A stretch of DNA of 57,109 nt from a virus. Positions 17,386 through 23,785 of the stretch are shown here, piece by piece. Made by a program: the position numbers and the translations under genes. Below the pieces are notes generated by a model, which was not told the origin of the DNA, ran no database searches, and saw nothing but the letters and a program-made list of their open reading frames with translations. The number at the start of each line of letters is the position of its first letter. Positions within the stretch are counted from its first letter, which is position 1. Location of the stretch: positions 1 to 57,109 of IMG/VR virus record IMGVR_UViG_3300050343_000003, one strand, 5' to 3'.

Positions 17386-18312
17386 CTAGTGCCTTGCTTG
17401 CACCACTGAATGTGTTGACCATGTATGGCTTGACTGATGCTGTGTTCTCGCTGTGTGCCTTGTGCACCACTGAATGTGTTGACCTGCATGATACCTACTG
17501 CATGATATGTCAACACCACCTTCCATCATCTCAGTCACCGCTGTCCTACGTAGATCCATAGCCGTAAGTTCTTTAGGTAGATTAGCTTCGTCCAGGATCT
17601 TATTGATATATAACGATACTTCCTCTTTGTCATAGGGTGTGTATGCTCCTGCTCTTGGCTTGACTCTTGGTGCTACGTACTCTTGAAAGCCAAACTCCTC
17701 CTTCTGTTGACGTAACATTGAACACAAACCTTGAGAGATAGGGAGGTGTACCTCTGCATTACGTTTGCTCTGAGTCATATCAATACGACAATGGTTTAGG
17801 TCTAAACTATCCCATGTAAGTAGACGTATGTCACCTACACGTTGACCCCAGTCGTATGCCATATGCACAATCAGTCCAATGCTACGCCAACGAAAGTCAC
17901 TGTAAGATGTGTCAAGAAAGATTGACACTTGTTCACGACTCCAATGTACTCTCCTTGGTTTTTCTGCAACTGTCTCAACCAAAGAGATTGGATTATGAAT
18001 CATCACATCATGTCGCATGGCGTGTTTCCAAGCAGCAGATAATACACTGCGCCTGTAGTTAGCTGTGCGTGTACCAATCTGTAGCCATTGCTCATATGCT
18101 TGTGTGATGTGTCGAACCTTCAAGTTCTTACAGCGATATGCCCGAAGCATCTTGCCCTCTACCTCAGTAATCAAGGTAGCACTCAGATGGTTGTCGTAGT
18201 CTTTTTGTGAGGAGGAGGACAACCTACGATACACATCTGAGTTACGGTAGAAGTTTATCACCTCTTCCAGTGTGGCACTATGCTTCGGGATATTCTTATA
18301 TTTGTTTACCAT
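17386..18312 (-). CDS. int: tyrosine integrase, C-terminus frame-disrupted
   Basis: 308 residues; AGGAGAAG precedes the ATG. The core is a tyrosine recombinase: N-terminal SAM-like arm (about 1-125), Arg box YDWGQRVGDIRLLTW (about 172-187), Lys in QSKRNAEV, and the second Arg in DLRRTAVTEM. After MEGGVDI the frame turns into Cys/His/Gln-rich sequence with no Gly-His box and no nucleophile Tyr. The expected end (ENTASVKPYMVNTF) is present 17 codons further on in another frame. The cause is a local duplication at 17399-17507. As it stands the protein should be inactive unless recoded. It usually would act on attP to insert the phage genome. Confidence 0.75.
   Translation of the reverse strand: MVNKYKNIPKHSATLEEVINFYRNSDVYRRLSSSSQKDYDNHLSATLITEVEGKMLRAYRCKNLKVRHITQAYEQWLQIGTRTANYRRSVLSAAWKHAMRHDVMIHNPISLVETVAEKPRRVHWSREQVSIFLDTSYSDFRWRSIGLIVHMAYDWGQRVGDIRLLTWDSLDLNHCRIDMTQSKRNAEVHLPISQGLCSMLRQQKEEFGFQEYVAPRVKPRAGAYTPYDKEEVSLYINKILDEANLPKELTAMDLRRTAVTEMMEGGVDISCSRYHAGQHIQWCTRHTARTQHQSSHTWSTHSVVQARH
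17399..17507. repeat. imperfect direct repeats inside the integrase 3' end
   Basis: A 22-base exact repeat lies at 17399-17420 and 17463-17484; the similarity extends on the low-coordinate side through GCCTTG (17391-17396 and 17457-17462) with small gaps, making a roughly 40-base imperfect copy 64 bases apart. A second repeat, CTGCATGATA, occurs at 17484-17493 and 17498-17507. Both fall in the part of the integrase gene where the frame is lost, and the downstream copy encodes VNTFSGA of the integrase tail. Confidence 0.8.
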
Positions 18313-18368
18313 CTTCTCCTAACCTTCCAGTAAGCCCAAGCTCTACTACAATGTCCATCCCCTAGCAA

Positions 18369-18385
18369 TGCGTCTAATGGACGCA
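18369..18385. terminator. GC-rich hairpin upstream of integrase
   Basis: TGCGTC (18369-18374) and GACGCA (18380-18385) form a 6-bp stem with a 5-base loop in the short gap between the 59-residue gene and the integrase. No T-run follows in the leftward direction, so it may be an attenuator or RNA-processing site rather than a true terminator. Confidence 0.3.
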
Positions 18386-18396
18386 CTACATTAGGT

Positions 18397-18576
18397 TTAT
18401 TGTTTCTCTTCCAATCCCAGTTTCTTGCGGAGAAAGTTTGATTTAGTCTTCCTCCTAGTATTACGTTTGTTAGTACGCTCATCGCTATCAGTACCCTTAC
18501 GAGGTAGGTTACCCACCCAATGTGTAACATCATCGAAAGGCGTGTTCGTATCCTCTGCATCGTCATCACTTTCCAT
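18397..18576 (-). CDS. 59-residue charged protein
   Basis: Starts with an ATG overlapping the end of the 33-residue membrane gene. The N-terminal 18 residues are acidic (MESDDDAEDTN) and residues 27-55 very basic (many Arg/Lys), a bipolar make-up suggesting a nucleic-acid or protein-binding role. A 129-codon frame crossing this place in another phase looks like its shadow. Family unknown. Confidence 0.6.
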   Translation of the reverse strand: MESDDDAEDTNTPFDDVTHWVGNLPRKGTDSDERTNKRNTRRKTKSNFLRKKLGLEEKQ

Positions 18577-18667
18577 TTAGATTTGCTATCCACAATAAGA
18601 CAAAGCCTATTGTCCATGCCACTGCTAGTACCAATGGGAATGCTGCTGCTAAAAGTTCGGAACCCAT
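18566..18667 (-). CDS. 33-residue membrane peptide
   Basis: A perfect AGGAGG lies seven bases before the ATG at 18667. Residues 4-30 form one long hydrophobic segment (LLAAAFPLVLAVAW then FVLLWIA). The strong ribosome site makes this one of the better supported tiny genes here. Function unknown. Confidence 0.6.
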   Translation of the reverse strand: MGSELLAAAFPLVLAVAWTIGFVLLWIANLNGK

Positions 18668-18819
18668 AGTATGCCCTCCTGTTTATCCTGTTCATATAGT
18701 TTTACTTCTTGCTCATGTAGCTTGGCTTCATCATCTTTGCCATCCCACCAAGCATCATCTGCCCTACGTCTACACTCATTGAGTACCCTGTCTATGGGTA
18801 CAACCTTACTGACTCTCAT
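18649..18819 (-). CDS. 56-residue hypothetical protein
   Basis: The ATG at 18819 is preceded by GGAGGAGGG. The peptide is charged with a DDAWWDGKDDEAK centre and likely helical throughout. It overlaps the next gene by 19 bases in a different frame. Family unknown. Confidence 0.6.
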   Translation of the reverse strand: MRVSKVVPIDRVLNECRRRADDAWWDGKDDEAKLHEQEVKLYEQDKQEGILWVPNF

Positions 18820-18961
18820 GTTCCCTCCTCCTTATCTCTACAGTTAAGTCTTTGAATACATTTAGATACCGTAGTTCATAGCGTACAGCATCCATACGAT
18901 GCTTGAATGAGTGGTAACCAAACCACTTACCATTCTTACCAAACCATACTTCATAAGACAT
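18806..18961 (-). CDS. 51-residue hypothetical protein
   Basis: Begins at an ATG overlapping the previous stop (TAATG) and ends 14 bases inside the next gene. The first half (YEVWFGKNGKWFGYHSF) looks like a small beta hairpin rich in aromatics and the second half is a basic helix. Family unknown. Confidence 0.6.
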   Translation of the reverse strand: MSYEVWFGKNGKWFGYHSFKHRMDAVRYELRYLNVFKDLTVEIRRREHESQ

Positions 18962-19248
18962 TAGCACTTCTCCTTTTTAACTTTGTCAGTTCCTATGTAA
19001 TAAGTTTTATCAGATCCCCAGCATACGTCAAGTGGTTTTATTCTACCGTTAGGTAATGCCATTCCTGGATACTTGTAATGTGGGTTAGCTTTCAAGAACT
19101 CTCTTAGTTCTTCTACTTCCATCTTGCGTTGGGCATGACGTAACTCTTGGACACACGCTGCCCTGCCTGTCCAGTGATCGTGCTTGTCCATGCAATACTT
19201 ATGGATAGGGTTCTGTTCTTCAATCACTGCTAGTAGTAGCTCTATCAT
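18961..19248 (-). CDS. hypothetical protein, Cys/His-containing
   Basis: 95 residues with a hydrophobic first helix (MIELLLAVIEEQ), then three Cys and several His in residues 16-40 that could form a metal site (HKYCMDKHDHW, ACVQELRH), and a basic tail ending in Cys. It overlaps the upstream gene by 29 bases. No known family recognised. Confidence 0.6.
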   Translation of the reverse strand: MIELLLAVIEEQNPIHKYCMDKHDHWTGRAACVQELRHAQRKMEVEELREFLKANPHYKYPGMALPNGRIKPLDVCWGSDKTYYIGTDKVKKEKC

Positions 19249-19537
19249 CTATCAATCCTTTCCTTAACATTTCTTTTGCATCATCGTACTGCCCTCGTAG
19301 CATACAGTCATGCGCCCACCTAAACCATGACATTGCTTCCTTGTTAGGCTTACCAGTTCTTACCTCTTCCAAGGTAGGACTACTGGCTAGACTACCCACC
19401 TGATTAAGATTGAGAAACCCTAACAGGTTAGGCTTGTCAGTTGGTACATCGACAGTGCTGTAGTCCTTGCCGCAATACTTACGTGCGTCAGCTTGTGTAC
19501 CTGCCCACACACCATTGCTATTCTTGTACAGTTTCAT
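19220..19537 (-). CDS. hypothetical protein
   Basis: 105 residues. Mixed secondary structure; the last 40 residues resemble a helical repeat (WFRWAHDCMLRGQYDDAKEM). It overlaps genes on both sides, as is usual in this operon. I do not recognise it. Confidence 0.6.
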   Translation of the reverse strand: MKLYKNSNGVWAGTQADARKYCGKDYSTVDVPTDKPNLLGFLNLNQVGSLASSPTLEEVRTGKPNKEAMSWFRWAHDCMLRGQYDDAKEMLRKGLIDDRATTSSD

Positions 19538-20099
19538 TAGTGTTCTCCTTGAATTTATCTCTAGCTACACCTGTGTCTTTAGATAGTTTATCAGCTATAG
19601 CTTTTGCTAATTCTTTATCATCACAATCAATAATTATTTCCATGTTAAGTCTCCATCTTGATCTGTATCCCTTGTGTATCTGTCTCTTTGGCTTTGCCTC
19701 TTGATGCATACCTTTGTCAATCATTTCTCTAGCCCAAGAGTATGAGATACCCCAATGCCTAGCCGCTTGTGCTACACTATCAAAGTTATTACCAAACAAC
19801 CTACAAGGTTTACCTTTCTGTATCCCATACGCATATTGATTTAGTCTTGTAGGCTCATGCTTTACACGTTGATGTGCGTTAGTGTTTGTTGGTTGCATTA
19901 TACATTTCATCTCTTGCTGTAAGTGACCTATGATTACCATAGCTTCAGCGTTCTGTTCTATTAGTTTCTTGTTCTTAACGTACTGTAGATTGAGTTGTCC
20001 TTGTAAGTCACGCACATTACGCTGAAGTATTTCTATTGTATTAGCCTGAGATAGTATTACCTTTCTGTTTTTCTCAGCTTCCATTTCATCAGGTAGCAT
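19518..20099 (-). CDS. coiled-coil and helix-turn-helix-like protein
   Basis: 193 residues in three parts: a coiled coil at about residues 10-65 (ILQRNVRDLQGQLNLQYV), a possible helix-turn-helix at about 105-128 (DSVAQAARHWGISYSWAREM), and an acidic C-terminal stretch beginning MEIIIDCDDKELAKAIADKL that could also start independently. The combination suggests a sequence-specific DNA-binding dimer, so it is a candidate regulator of the switch region; that is inference only. Confidence 0.6.
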   Translation of the reverse strand: MLPDEMEAEKNRKVILSQANTIEILQRNVRDLQGQLNLQYVKNKKLIEQNAEAMVIIGHLQQEMKCIMQPTNTNAHQRVKHEPTRLNQYAYGIQKGKPCRLFGNNFDSVAQAARHWGISYSWAREMIDKGMHQEAKPKRQIHKGYRSRWRLNMEIIIDCDDKELAKAIADKLSKDTGVARDKFKENTNETVQE

Positions 20100-20359
20100 C
20101 AGTCCATCCTCACTATGTGGTGACCACCTGACTTCTTAGTCTAGCAGTGCAACGTCTATTACCTAAAGCATAAGGGTAGATGTACCCAACGCCATCATCT
20201 AGTATTGATTAGAAAGTATGGCTCAGAGGTCATCATCATCCTTCAGATACAAACTTACCATCGAGTGATATCTTAGCATTCTTTGCATAGGCCAATGGGT
20301 CACCTGACCTGCTGAGCATAAGGGTAGATGTGCCATCTAGTACTTAGAAAGTAGCTTAA
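20100..20359. other. decayed small-gene region between operon genes
   Basis: About 260 bases with no intact gene of more than 37 codons. On the minus strand a good-looking frame (STLMLSRSGDPLAYAKN, then ISLDGKFVSEG) runs leftward from about 20333 but lacks a start at its head and ends at TGA just before a DDDDL-type acidic end in the +1 frame. A second, better head with two ATGs (MMALGTSTLML) lies at about 20200 but stops at TAG after 11 codons. Confidence 0.5.
20167..20353. repeat. two imperfect direct repeats flanking gene remnants
   Basis: AGCATAAGGGTAGATGT occurs exactly at 20167-20183 and 20315-20331. Each copy is followed by GCCATC, CTAGTA and TAGAAAGTA in the same order, with 2- to 7-base gaps in copy one, giving copies of about 50 and 38 bases roughly 148 bases apart. 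The repeats cover the head of a small minus-strand gene, so this is a partial tandem duplication. Confidence 0.75.
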
Positions 20360-20542
20360 TCAGAAATCCTCAAGTGATTTTAGTGTCTGATAGTACTGTT
20401 TAGAAATCCTTTTGTAGTTTGTCTTATCTTTGTTGTTCCACTCAATGAACCACATTATTAGTAGTCCATTACCCTCGATCAGTTGGTTCCACTCATCGTT
20501 TGTGAAGTCGAGTGCATTGTTTTTTGTTACACTATTCCGCAT
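20360..20542 (-). CDS. 60-residue hypothetical protein
   Basis: Starts at an ATG preceded by GAGAGGG and three bases after the upstream stop. Polar, with a hydrophobic centre (LLIMWFIEW) and a basic, Tyr-rich C-terminal helix. Family unknown. Confidence 0.55.
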   Translation of the reverse strand: MRNSVTKNNALDFTNDEWNQLIEGNGLLIMWFIEWNNKDKTNYKRISKQYYQTLKSLEDF

Positions 20543-20544
20543 TG

Positions 20545-20979
20545 TTATACCCTCTCTACTTTAATAGGTTGATCTCTTATCTCTTCCCTTTTCTTAAAGA
20601 ACTTCTTAGCTAAGTTGTCATCACATACAAACTCAGCACCGTCACGTAGTCTCTGTAGTATCCAAGGCTTCTTCCTTGCCCTAGACTTATAGCCAATGAT
20701 GCTCATGTCCTCACCTTGTAGCTTGGCAATGGCAGTTGTGTCGATGCCATGCAAGTCAGCGTAATATTCTAGGTCAATCTGTTCCCTAGTCTTAGCACCC
20801 TTGAGTATGCACTTGACTTTGAATGTAGCCTCACCGCCTGTGTATGAGCAGTTGCCTACATCTATAGTTATGTCACCATTAATGTTTTCTGTATCCACTG
20901 CCCCGTCAAGGGCAGATTGTAGTTGCTTACGTAATTCAGTTAGTTGTGATCTGGTATATCTTTTATTAAAAGTTGTCAT
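20545..20979 (-). CDS. hypothetical early protein
   Basis: 144 residues with GGAGG before the ATG. N-terminal helix rich in Lys/Arg/Gln (residues 5-28), a beta-rich middle (DITIDVGNCSYTGGEATFKV) and a basic C-terminus (SRARKKPW, KKFFKKREE). Possibly DNA or RNA binding by charge. I know of similar proteins in marine podoviruses only as hypotheticals. Confidence 0.7.
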   Translation of the reverse strand: MTTFNKRYTRSQLTELRKQLQSALDGAVDTENINGDITIDVGNCSYTGGEATFKVKCILKGAKTREQIDLEYYADLHGIDTTAIAKLQGEDMSIIGYKSRARKKPWILQRLRDGAEFVCDDNLAKKFFKKREEIRDQPIKVERV

Positions 20980-20990
20980 GGTATGCCTCC

Positions 20991-21218
20991 TTACCCTGCT
21001 ACGTGGTGAAACTTACGAGCAGTAGTCTTATTGGTTGACTGCTCCGTGTAGATTGTAGTCTTGCCAAAGTGATAGGCATTCATGCAATCACCCTTGGTAA
21101 ACTTGATACCGTTGGACTGTAGCTTTCGCTGTCTAATGATACCCTTCTTACCAAAGAAGTTGAAACGGAAACCTTTTGTACCGTCATTGAGTGGTTTAGT
21201 TGCTAGTATTACAAACAT
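20991..21218 (-). CDS. small basic hypothetical protein
   Basis: 75 residues, very basic, with aromatic-rich strands (FRFNFFGKKG) and several His near the C-terminus. The ATG at 21218 has AGGAG before it and overlaps the TAA (21209-21211) that ends the shifted frame of the methyltransferase-like gene, evidence that 21209 is that gene's original end. Confidence 0.6.
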   Translation of the reverse strand: MFVILATKPLNDGTKGFRFNFFGKKGIIRQRKLQSNGIKFTKGDCMNAYHFGKTTIYTEQSTNKTTARKFHHVAG

Positions 21219-21405
21219 ATTATATCTCCTTCTGTTTGTGTATGGTTAAGTGTTATCGTTGAATTGTTAGCATTGAACACTGCTTGAGCAAAGCCACGAG
21301 GCGTTGCACTACGTATGTTCTTAGTCTTCATAGACTTACCACCAAGCTTGAGGTGTTGTCTACTGTGGCCTGTCTCTGGTTCTACTGGTGCATATGGTAG
21401 GCATA
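21209..21405 (-). pseudogene. C-terminal tail of the methyltransferase-like gene in shifted frame
   Basis: Reading from about 21405 in the +1 frame gives PYAPVEPETGHSRQHLKLGG and then KSMKTKNIRSATPRGFAQAV before TAA at 21209-21211. This has the look of the end of phage cytosine-methyltransferase-like proteins and restores the usual overlap with the next gene. Changing ATGCCTACCATATG to ATGCCATATG (removal of four bases near 21395-21403) would join it in frame to the upstream part. Confidence 0.65.
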
Positions 21406-21968
21406 ACAAAGTCACCGCCAGTCCATAGACAAGTTTTCTTAGGGTATGCATCCATAGGCGCAATGTAGTCAGGCCACTTGGGATGCTCCGCTTGTTCGGG
21501 GTCAATGTATCCACCATACTGATAAGGGTGAAAACTATAGTTAGGTTTGCGCCATAGAGTTGATAGCACACTAACAGGGTTTTCTATAAAGTATGGGCAG
21601 TCGAGTGCTTGGAATAATTCAGCACACCATATAGCATAGTTAGCCGCCTTGCGTTGGAACAATGGGTCACGTTCACGCTTACGCTTGAAGTGTGCCGCAC
21701 CTGATACTGCCATGTCAGTGCATACAGGGAATGCCATAGCAAATGTGACTTGCTTACCATCAAAGGCATCATAGATTGCGTCAAGGTTACCGATGTTGTG
21801 CAAGTCAGACTTGTGATAGCGAATAGAGCCACCACCATCAAAGCGATCTACCCAACCTGCTTCATCGTGTTGAATATCAAATGCATGGCAAGTATACCCT
21901 GCCTCTGCCCAAGGCTTGAGTGCTTCGCCTGTATAGTCATACAGACTGATTACGATTTTATCTGTCAT
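21360..21968 (-). CDS. C5 cytosine-methyltransferase-like protein, frameshifted near its end
   Basis: 202 residues from the ATG at 21968 (overlapping the upstream stop). A Rossmann-type start (VISLYDYTGE), a Cys motif in the place of motif IV (FPVCTDMAVSG) and ENPVSVL as motif VI (Glu-Asn-Pro) point to a DNA-cytosine methyltransferase-like fold; later QYGGY and CLWTGGDF segments fit phage members. The last ten residues (TICTSRTRDRP) are off-family because of a small insertion, and the real tail continues in another frame to 21209. Whether the shortened protein works is unknown. Confidence 0.65.
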   Translation of the reverse strand: MTDKIVISLYDYTGEALKPWAEAGYTCHAFDIQHDEAGWVDRFDGGGSIRYHKSDLHNIGNLDAIYDAFDGKQVTFAMAFPVCTDMAVSGAAHFKRKRERDPLFQRKAANYAIWCAELFQALDCPYFIENPVSVLSTLWRKPNYSFHPYQYGGYIDPEQAEHPKWPDYIAPMDAYPKKTCLWTGGDFVMPTICTSRTRDRPQ

Positions 21969-22200
21969 GTATTGTCTCCAACTCATCCTTAACTCTTAGA
22001 CTTGCGCTGTCTAATAGGTTATACACATAGTCATAATGCTTATTAAAAACATCTTGAATTTCAGGTTTATATCTTATGTTGCCGTTTTCATCCTTAAATG
22101 TAAACGAGTCGGGATATAATCTGATTTCATGTTCATAATGTTTTTTTACTATATAGTCAGCAAGCTCTGAAGCTATTTCTATTAAGTTTGGGTTTGTCAT
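21958..22200 (-). CDS. hypothetical protein
   Basis: 80 residues from the ATG at 22200, preceded by AGGAGG at a good distance; a longer in-frame start would overlap the GP88-like gene heavily. Helical at both ends (NLIEIASELADYIVKKHYEHE, shortened here) with Tyr/Asp-rich sequence in the middle. Family unknown. Confidence 0.6.
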   Translation of the reverse strand: MTNPNLIEIASELADYIVKKHYEHEIRLYPDSFTFKDENGNIRYKPEIQDVFNKHYDYVYNLLDSASLRVKDELETIHDR

Positions 22201-22201
22201 A

Positions 22202-22636
22202 TTATACCTCCTGAACAAATCCGCTTGTGTCTCTCTTCGCATCACCCTTAGCATAGAGTGCAACAATGTGTCCACCCCTTGGGTCAAGAAATCTTAGATC
22301 GTCTTGATCACCATCAATTACAGGGTATCCCTTCCAAGTATGCCAAGCTTTAGGTTTGACTTGGATGAAGTTAGATCTAAACACGACTGCCGCATTCATA
22401 CCTTGCTCTAATGCTTTGTCGAGTAGCTTGGCATAGTCTGCATTTGCGTTGGAGTAACTCCATGTCAAGTGATAGTTGGGTATGTCCTTACACTTACGAT
22501 TAGCAATCTTAGTGTAGTCATAGAATTGCACATTAGGGAATATCTCGAATATGTTTTTACCGTCAATCTTGATTAACTCCCAACGTATGTCGGTAGTGCC
22601 GTTCAGTCTCACACAAGGTTGAATGCCACGCTTCAT
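22202..22636 (-). CDS. GP88-like protein, C-terminal fragment
   Basis: 144 residues: VRLNGTTDIRWE, FYDYTKIA, NYHLTWSYS, GYPVIDGDQDDLRFLD and KRDTSGFV are the ordered conserved blocks of the phage 'gene product 88' family as I remember it. The family N-terminal Cys part lies directly upstream in the same frame but behind an in-frame TAA at 22646-22648 (one base from AAA). So this fragment starts at an internal ATG without a good ribosome site. The biochemical role of the family is not known to me. Confidence 0.65.
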   Translation of the reverse strand: MKRGIQPCVRLNGTTDIRWELIKIDGKNIFEIFPNVQFYDYTKIANRKCKDIPNYHLTWSYSNANADYAKLLDKALEQGMNAAVVFRSNFIQVKPKAWHTWKGYPVIDGDQDDLRFLDPRGGHIVALYAKGDAKRDTSGFVQEV

Positions 22637-22668
22637 GCAATAGATTTAAAACCTATCTATGTCGTCAA

Positions 22669-22938
22669 TCAGTTGTTCCATGAATGCTTGTCTATCCTTG
22701 TAAAACCATTGAGCCTTGCGTTGTCTAGCTGATTGAACATTGCTAAACTTGCCACGTCCTGCTGTATATAGACACGCATCAATACAGCTTGCTTGTTCAG
22801 CCATAGAGCATGATTGAATGACTTACCATCCACCATCACTTTATAAGGTGTCATATATAAGATAGCGGTTAGATATTCGCTACCATCACCCTTGATTGTT
22901 TTGGCGTTGGTGCCAACACCTAATAATTTATAACTCAT
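22669..22938 (-). CDS. GP88-like protein, N-terminal fragment, frameshifted
   Basis: 89 residues from the ATG at 22938, which has AAGGA upstream and sits just after the previous stop. The first 42 residues (MSYKLLGVGTNAKTIKGDG, then YLTAILYMTPYK) look like the family start. From about base 22812 the family sequence (CSMAEQASCIDACLYTAGRG) continues in another frame, so the printed C-terminal half is off-frame. Adding one base near 22811-22815 restores the frame. Full repaired gene 22202-22938 would be about 245 residues. Confidence 0.6.
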   Translation of the reverse strand: MSYKLLGVGTNAKTIKGDGSEYLTAILYMTPYKVMVDGKSFNHALWLNKQAVLMRVYIQQDVASLAMFNQLDNARLNGFTRIDKHSWNN

Positions 22939-22939
22939 A

Positions 22940-23239
22940 TTATATATCCTTTCCAAAAAGTTTTTCAGCTTCAAATATTGAAAACCATTTATGTGAACCG
23001 TTGTCATAATGGTGCATCGTTCGAGTTGTCGAAAGGCTTTTTACTAAGTCAATAGAACAAGCTTCAATCTCAAAAGACTTAATTGCTTTTACAATTATAT
23101 CATTTTCTTCTAACTCAAATGATCCTGCAATGTCTCTAGACGGATCATAAAAAGTTATTTTTTCTTTTTCAATAATCATTAATATTTTTTGTGGGAAGTT
23201 ATATATTCTCCCCGTTTCAAAAGAATGTTTAATACTCAT
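22940..23239 (-). CDS. hypothetical protein, first gene of the leftward operon
   Basis: 99 residues with AGGA before the ATG. Beta-rich first half (KILMIIEKEKITFYD) and a helical, charged second half. As the first gene after the leftward promoter region it is likely expressed immediately after infection, and small first genes of this type often modify the host. No family recognised. Confidence 0.65.
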   Translation of the reverse strand: MSIKHSFETGRIYNFPQKILMIIEKEKITFYDPSRDIAGSFELEENDIIVKAIKSFEIEACSIDLVKSLSTTRTMHHYDNGSHKWFSIFEAEKLFGKDI

Positions 23240-23269
23240 TTGGTATCCTTTCCTAAGATAAAACCACCA

Positions 23270-23297
23270 ATAAGCACCAATAAAAACCAGTGCTTAT
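23270..23297. promoter_or_regulatory. hairpin in the leftward leader RNA
   Basis: ATAAGCAC (23270-23277) and GTGCTTAT (23290-23297) form an 8-bp stem with a 12-base loop about 30 bases before the first leftward start codon. CACCAATAA is directly repeated at 23265-23273 and 23275-23283. Could control stability or translation of the leftward messenger. Confidence 0.4.
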
Positions 23298-23461
23298 AAA
23301 TAGTATATCTTATCACGCTTTGCGTCTGCTACGTGCTACCCTTTTAAAATCGTTACTTTATTATTGAACATCTGAATTATAAAGACTGTTACTATATGTA
23401 ACCACGTTATTTCATTTCGACATTATCAAAACTATATTCAGCTATATTCTAAAAGCTTCAA

Positions 23462-23490
23462 CTTATATTCGGTAGTCATCCCTGTTGCAA
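23462..23490 (-). promoter_or_regulatory. candidate leftward promoter
   Basis: Read leftward: -35 TTGCAA (23485-23490), 17-base spacer, -10 TATAAG (23462-23467). Matches are 4 of 6 and 5 of 6 to the sigma70 consensus. It would start a messenger near 23455 with a leader of about 215 bases. Confidence 0.4.
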
Positions 23491-23510
23491 AAAGGACACA
23501 CTTGTTGAGA

Positions 23511-23528
23511 TGTTGCAGAATTACAACA
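23511..23528. promoter_or_regulatory. inverted repeat upstream of the leftward promoter
   Basis: TGTTG (23511-23515) and CAACA (23524-23528) are inverted with 8 bases between; TGTTGCA is also repeated directly at 23483-23489 and 23511-23517. Placed about 20 bases behind the candidate leftward -35 box, it could bind a regulator. Confidence 0.35.
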
Positions 23529-23739
23529 CTTTTTTGTAGTCTATTGACGATATATCAGTTAGTTTATGCAGTAAAAACAGTTACTTAATAGCTAAACACC
23601 TTGCAAATATAGCAAAAAGGCTTTCAAAATGCCCACCCTGCGAGGGCCACCCCCCGTTACCCAGTACGTATATATACACAAACACACAGAAGTGCTTTTT
23701 TAAAGGGTGACAAACTGTCGCAGGTATACAAAAACCCTC

Positions 23740-23767
23740 TTGACACAGCCTTATTTCCGGGTATAAC
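23740..23767 (+). promoter_or_regulatory. rightward sigma70-type promoter 1
   Basis: TTGACA at 23740-23745, a 16-base spacer and TATAAC at 23762-23767: a full -35 and a 5-of-6 -10. The first AGTTTAACT-type element (23786-23794) lies just downstream of the predicted start point, where a bound protein would block initiation. Confidence 0.6.
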
Positions 23768-23785
23768 TGCGGAGCAGGAGCAGGT

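Noticed and set aside
17399-17507. CRISPR-like array
   Set aside because: Only two imperfect copies with unequal spacing inside a coding gene. No repeat-spacer pattern anywhere in the window.
18306-18695. 129-codon minus-strand frame upstream of the integrase
   Set aside because: Overlaps three better supported short genes in other frames with good ribosome sites. Its last 26 residues look protein-like (RPLDALLGDGHC) but have only a GTG without a ribosome site.
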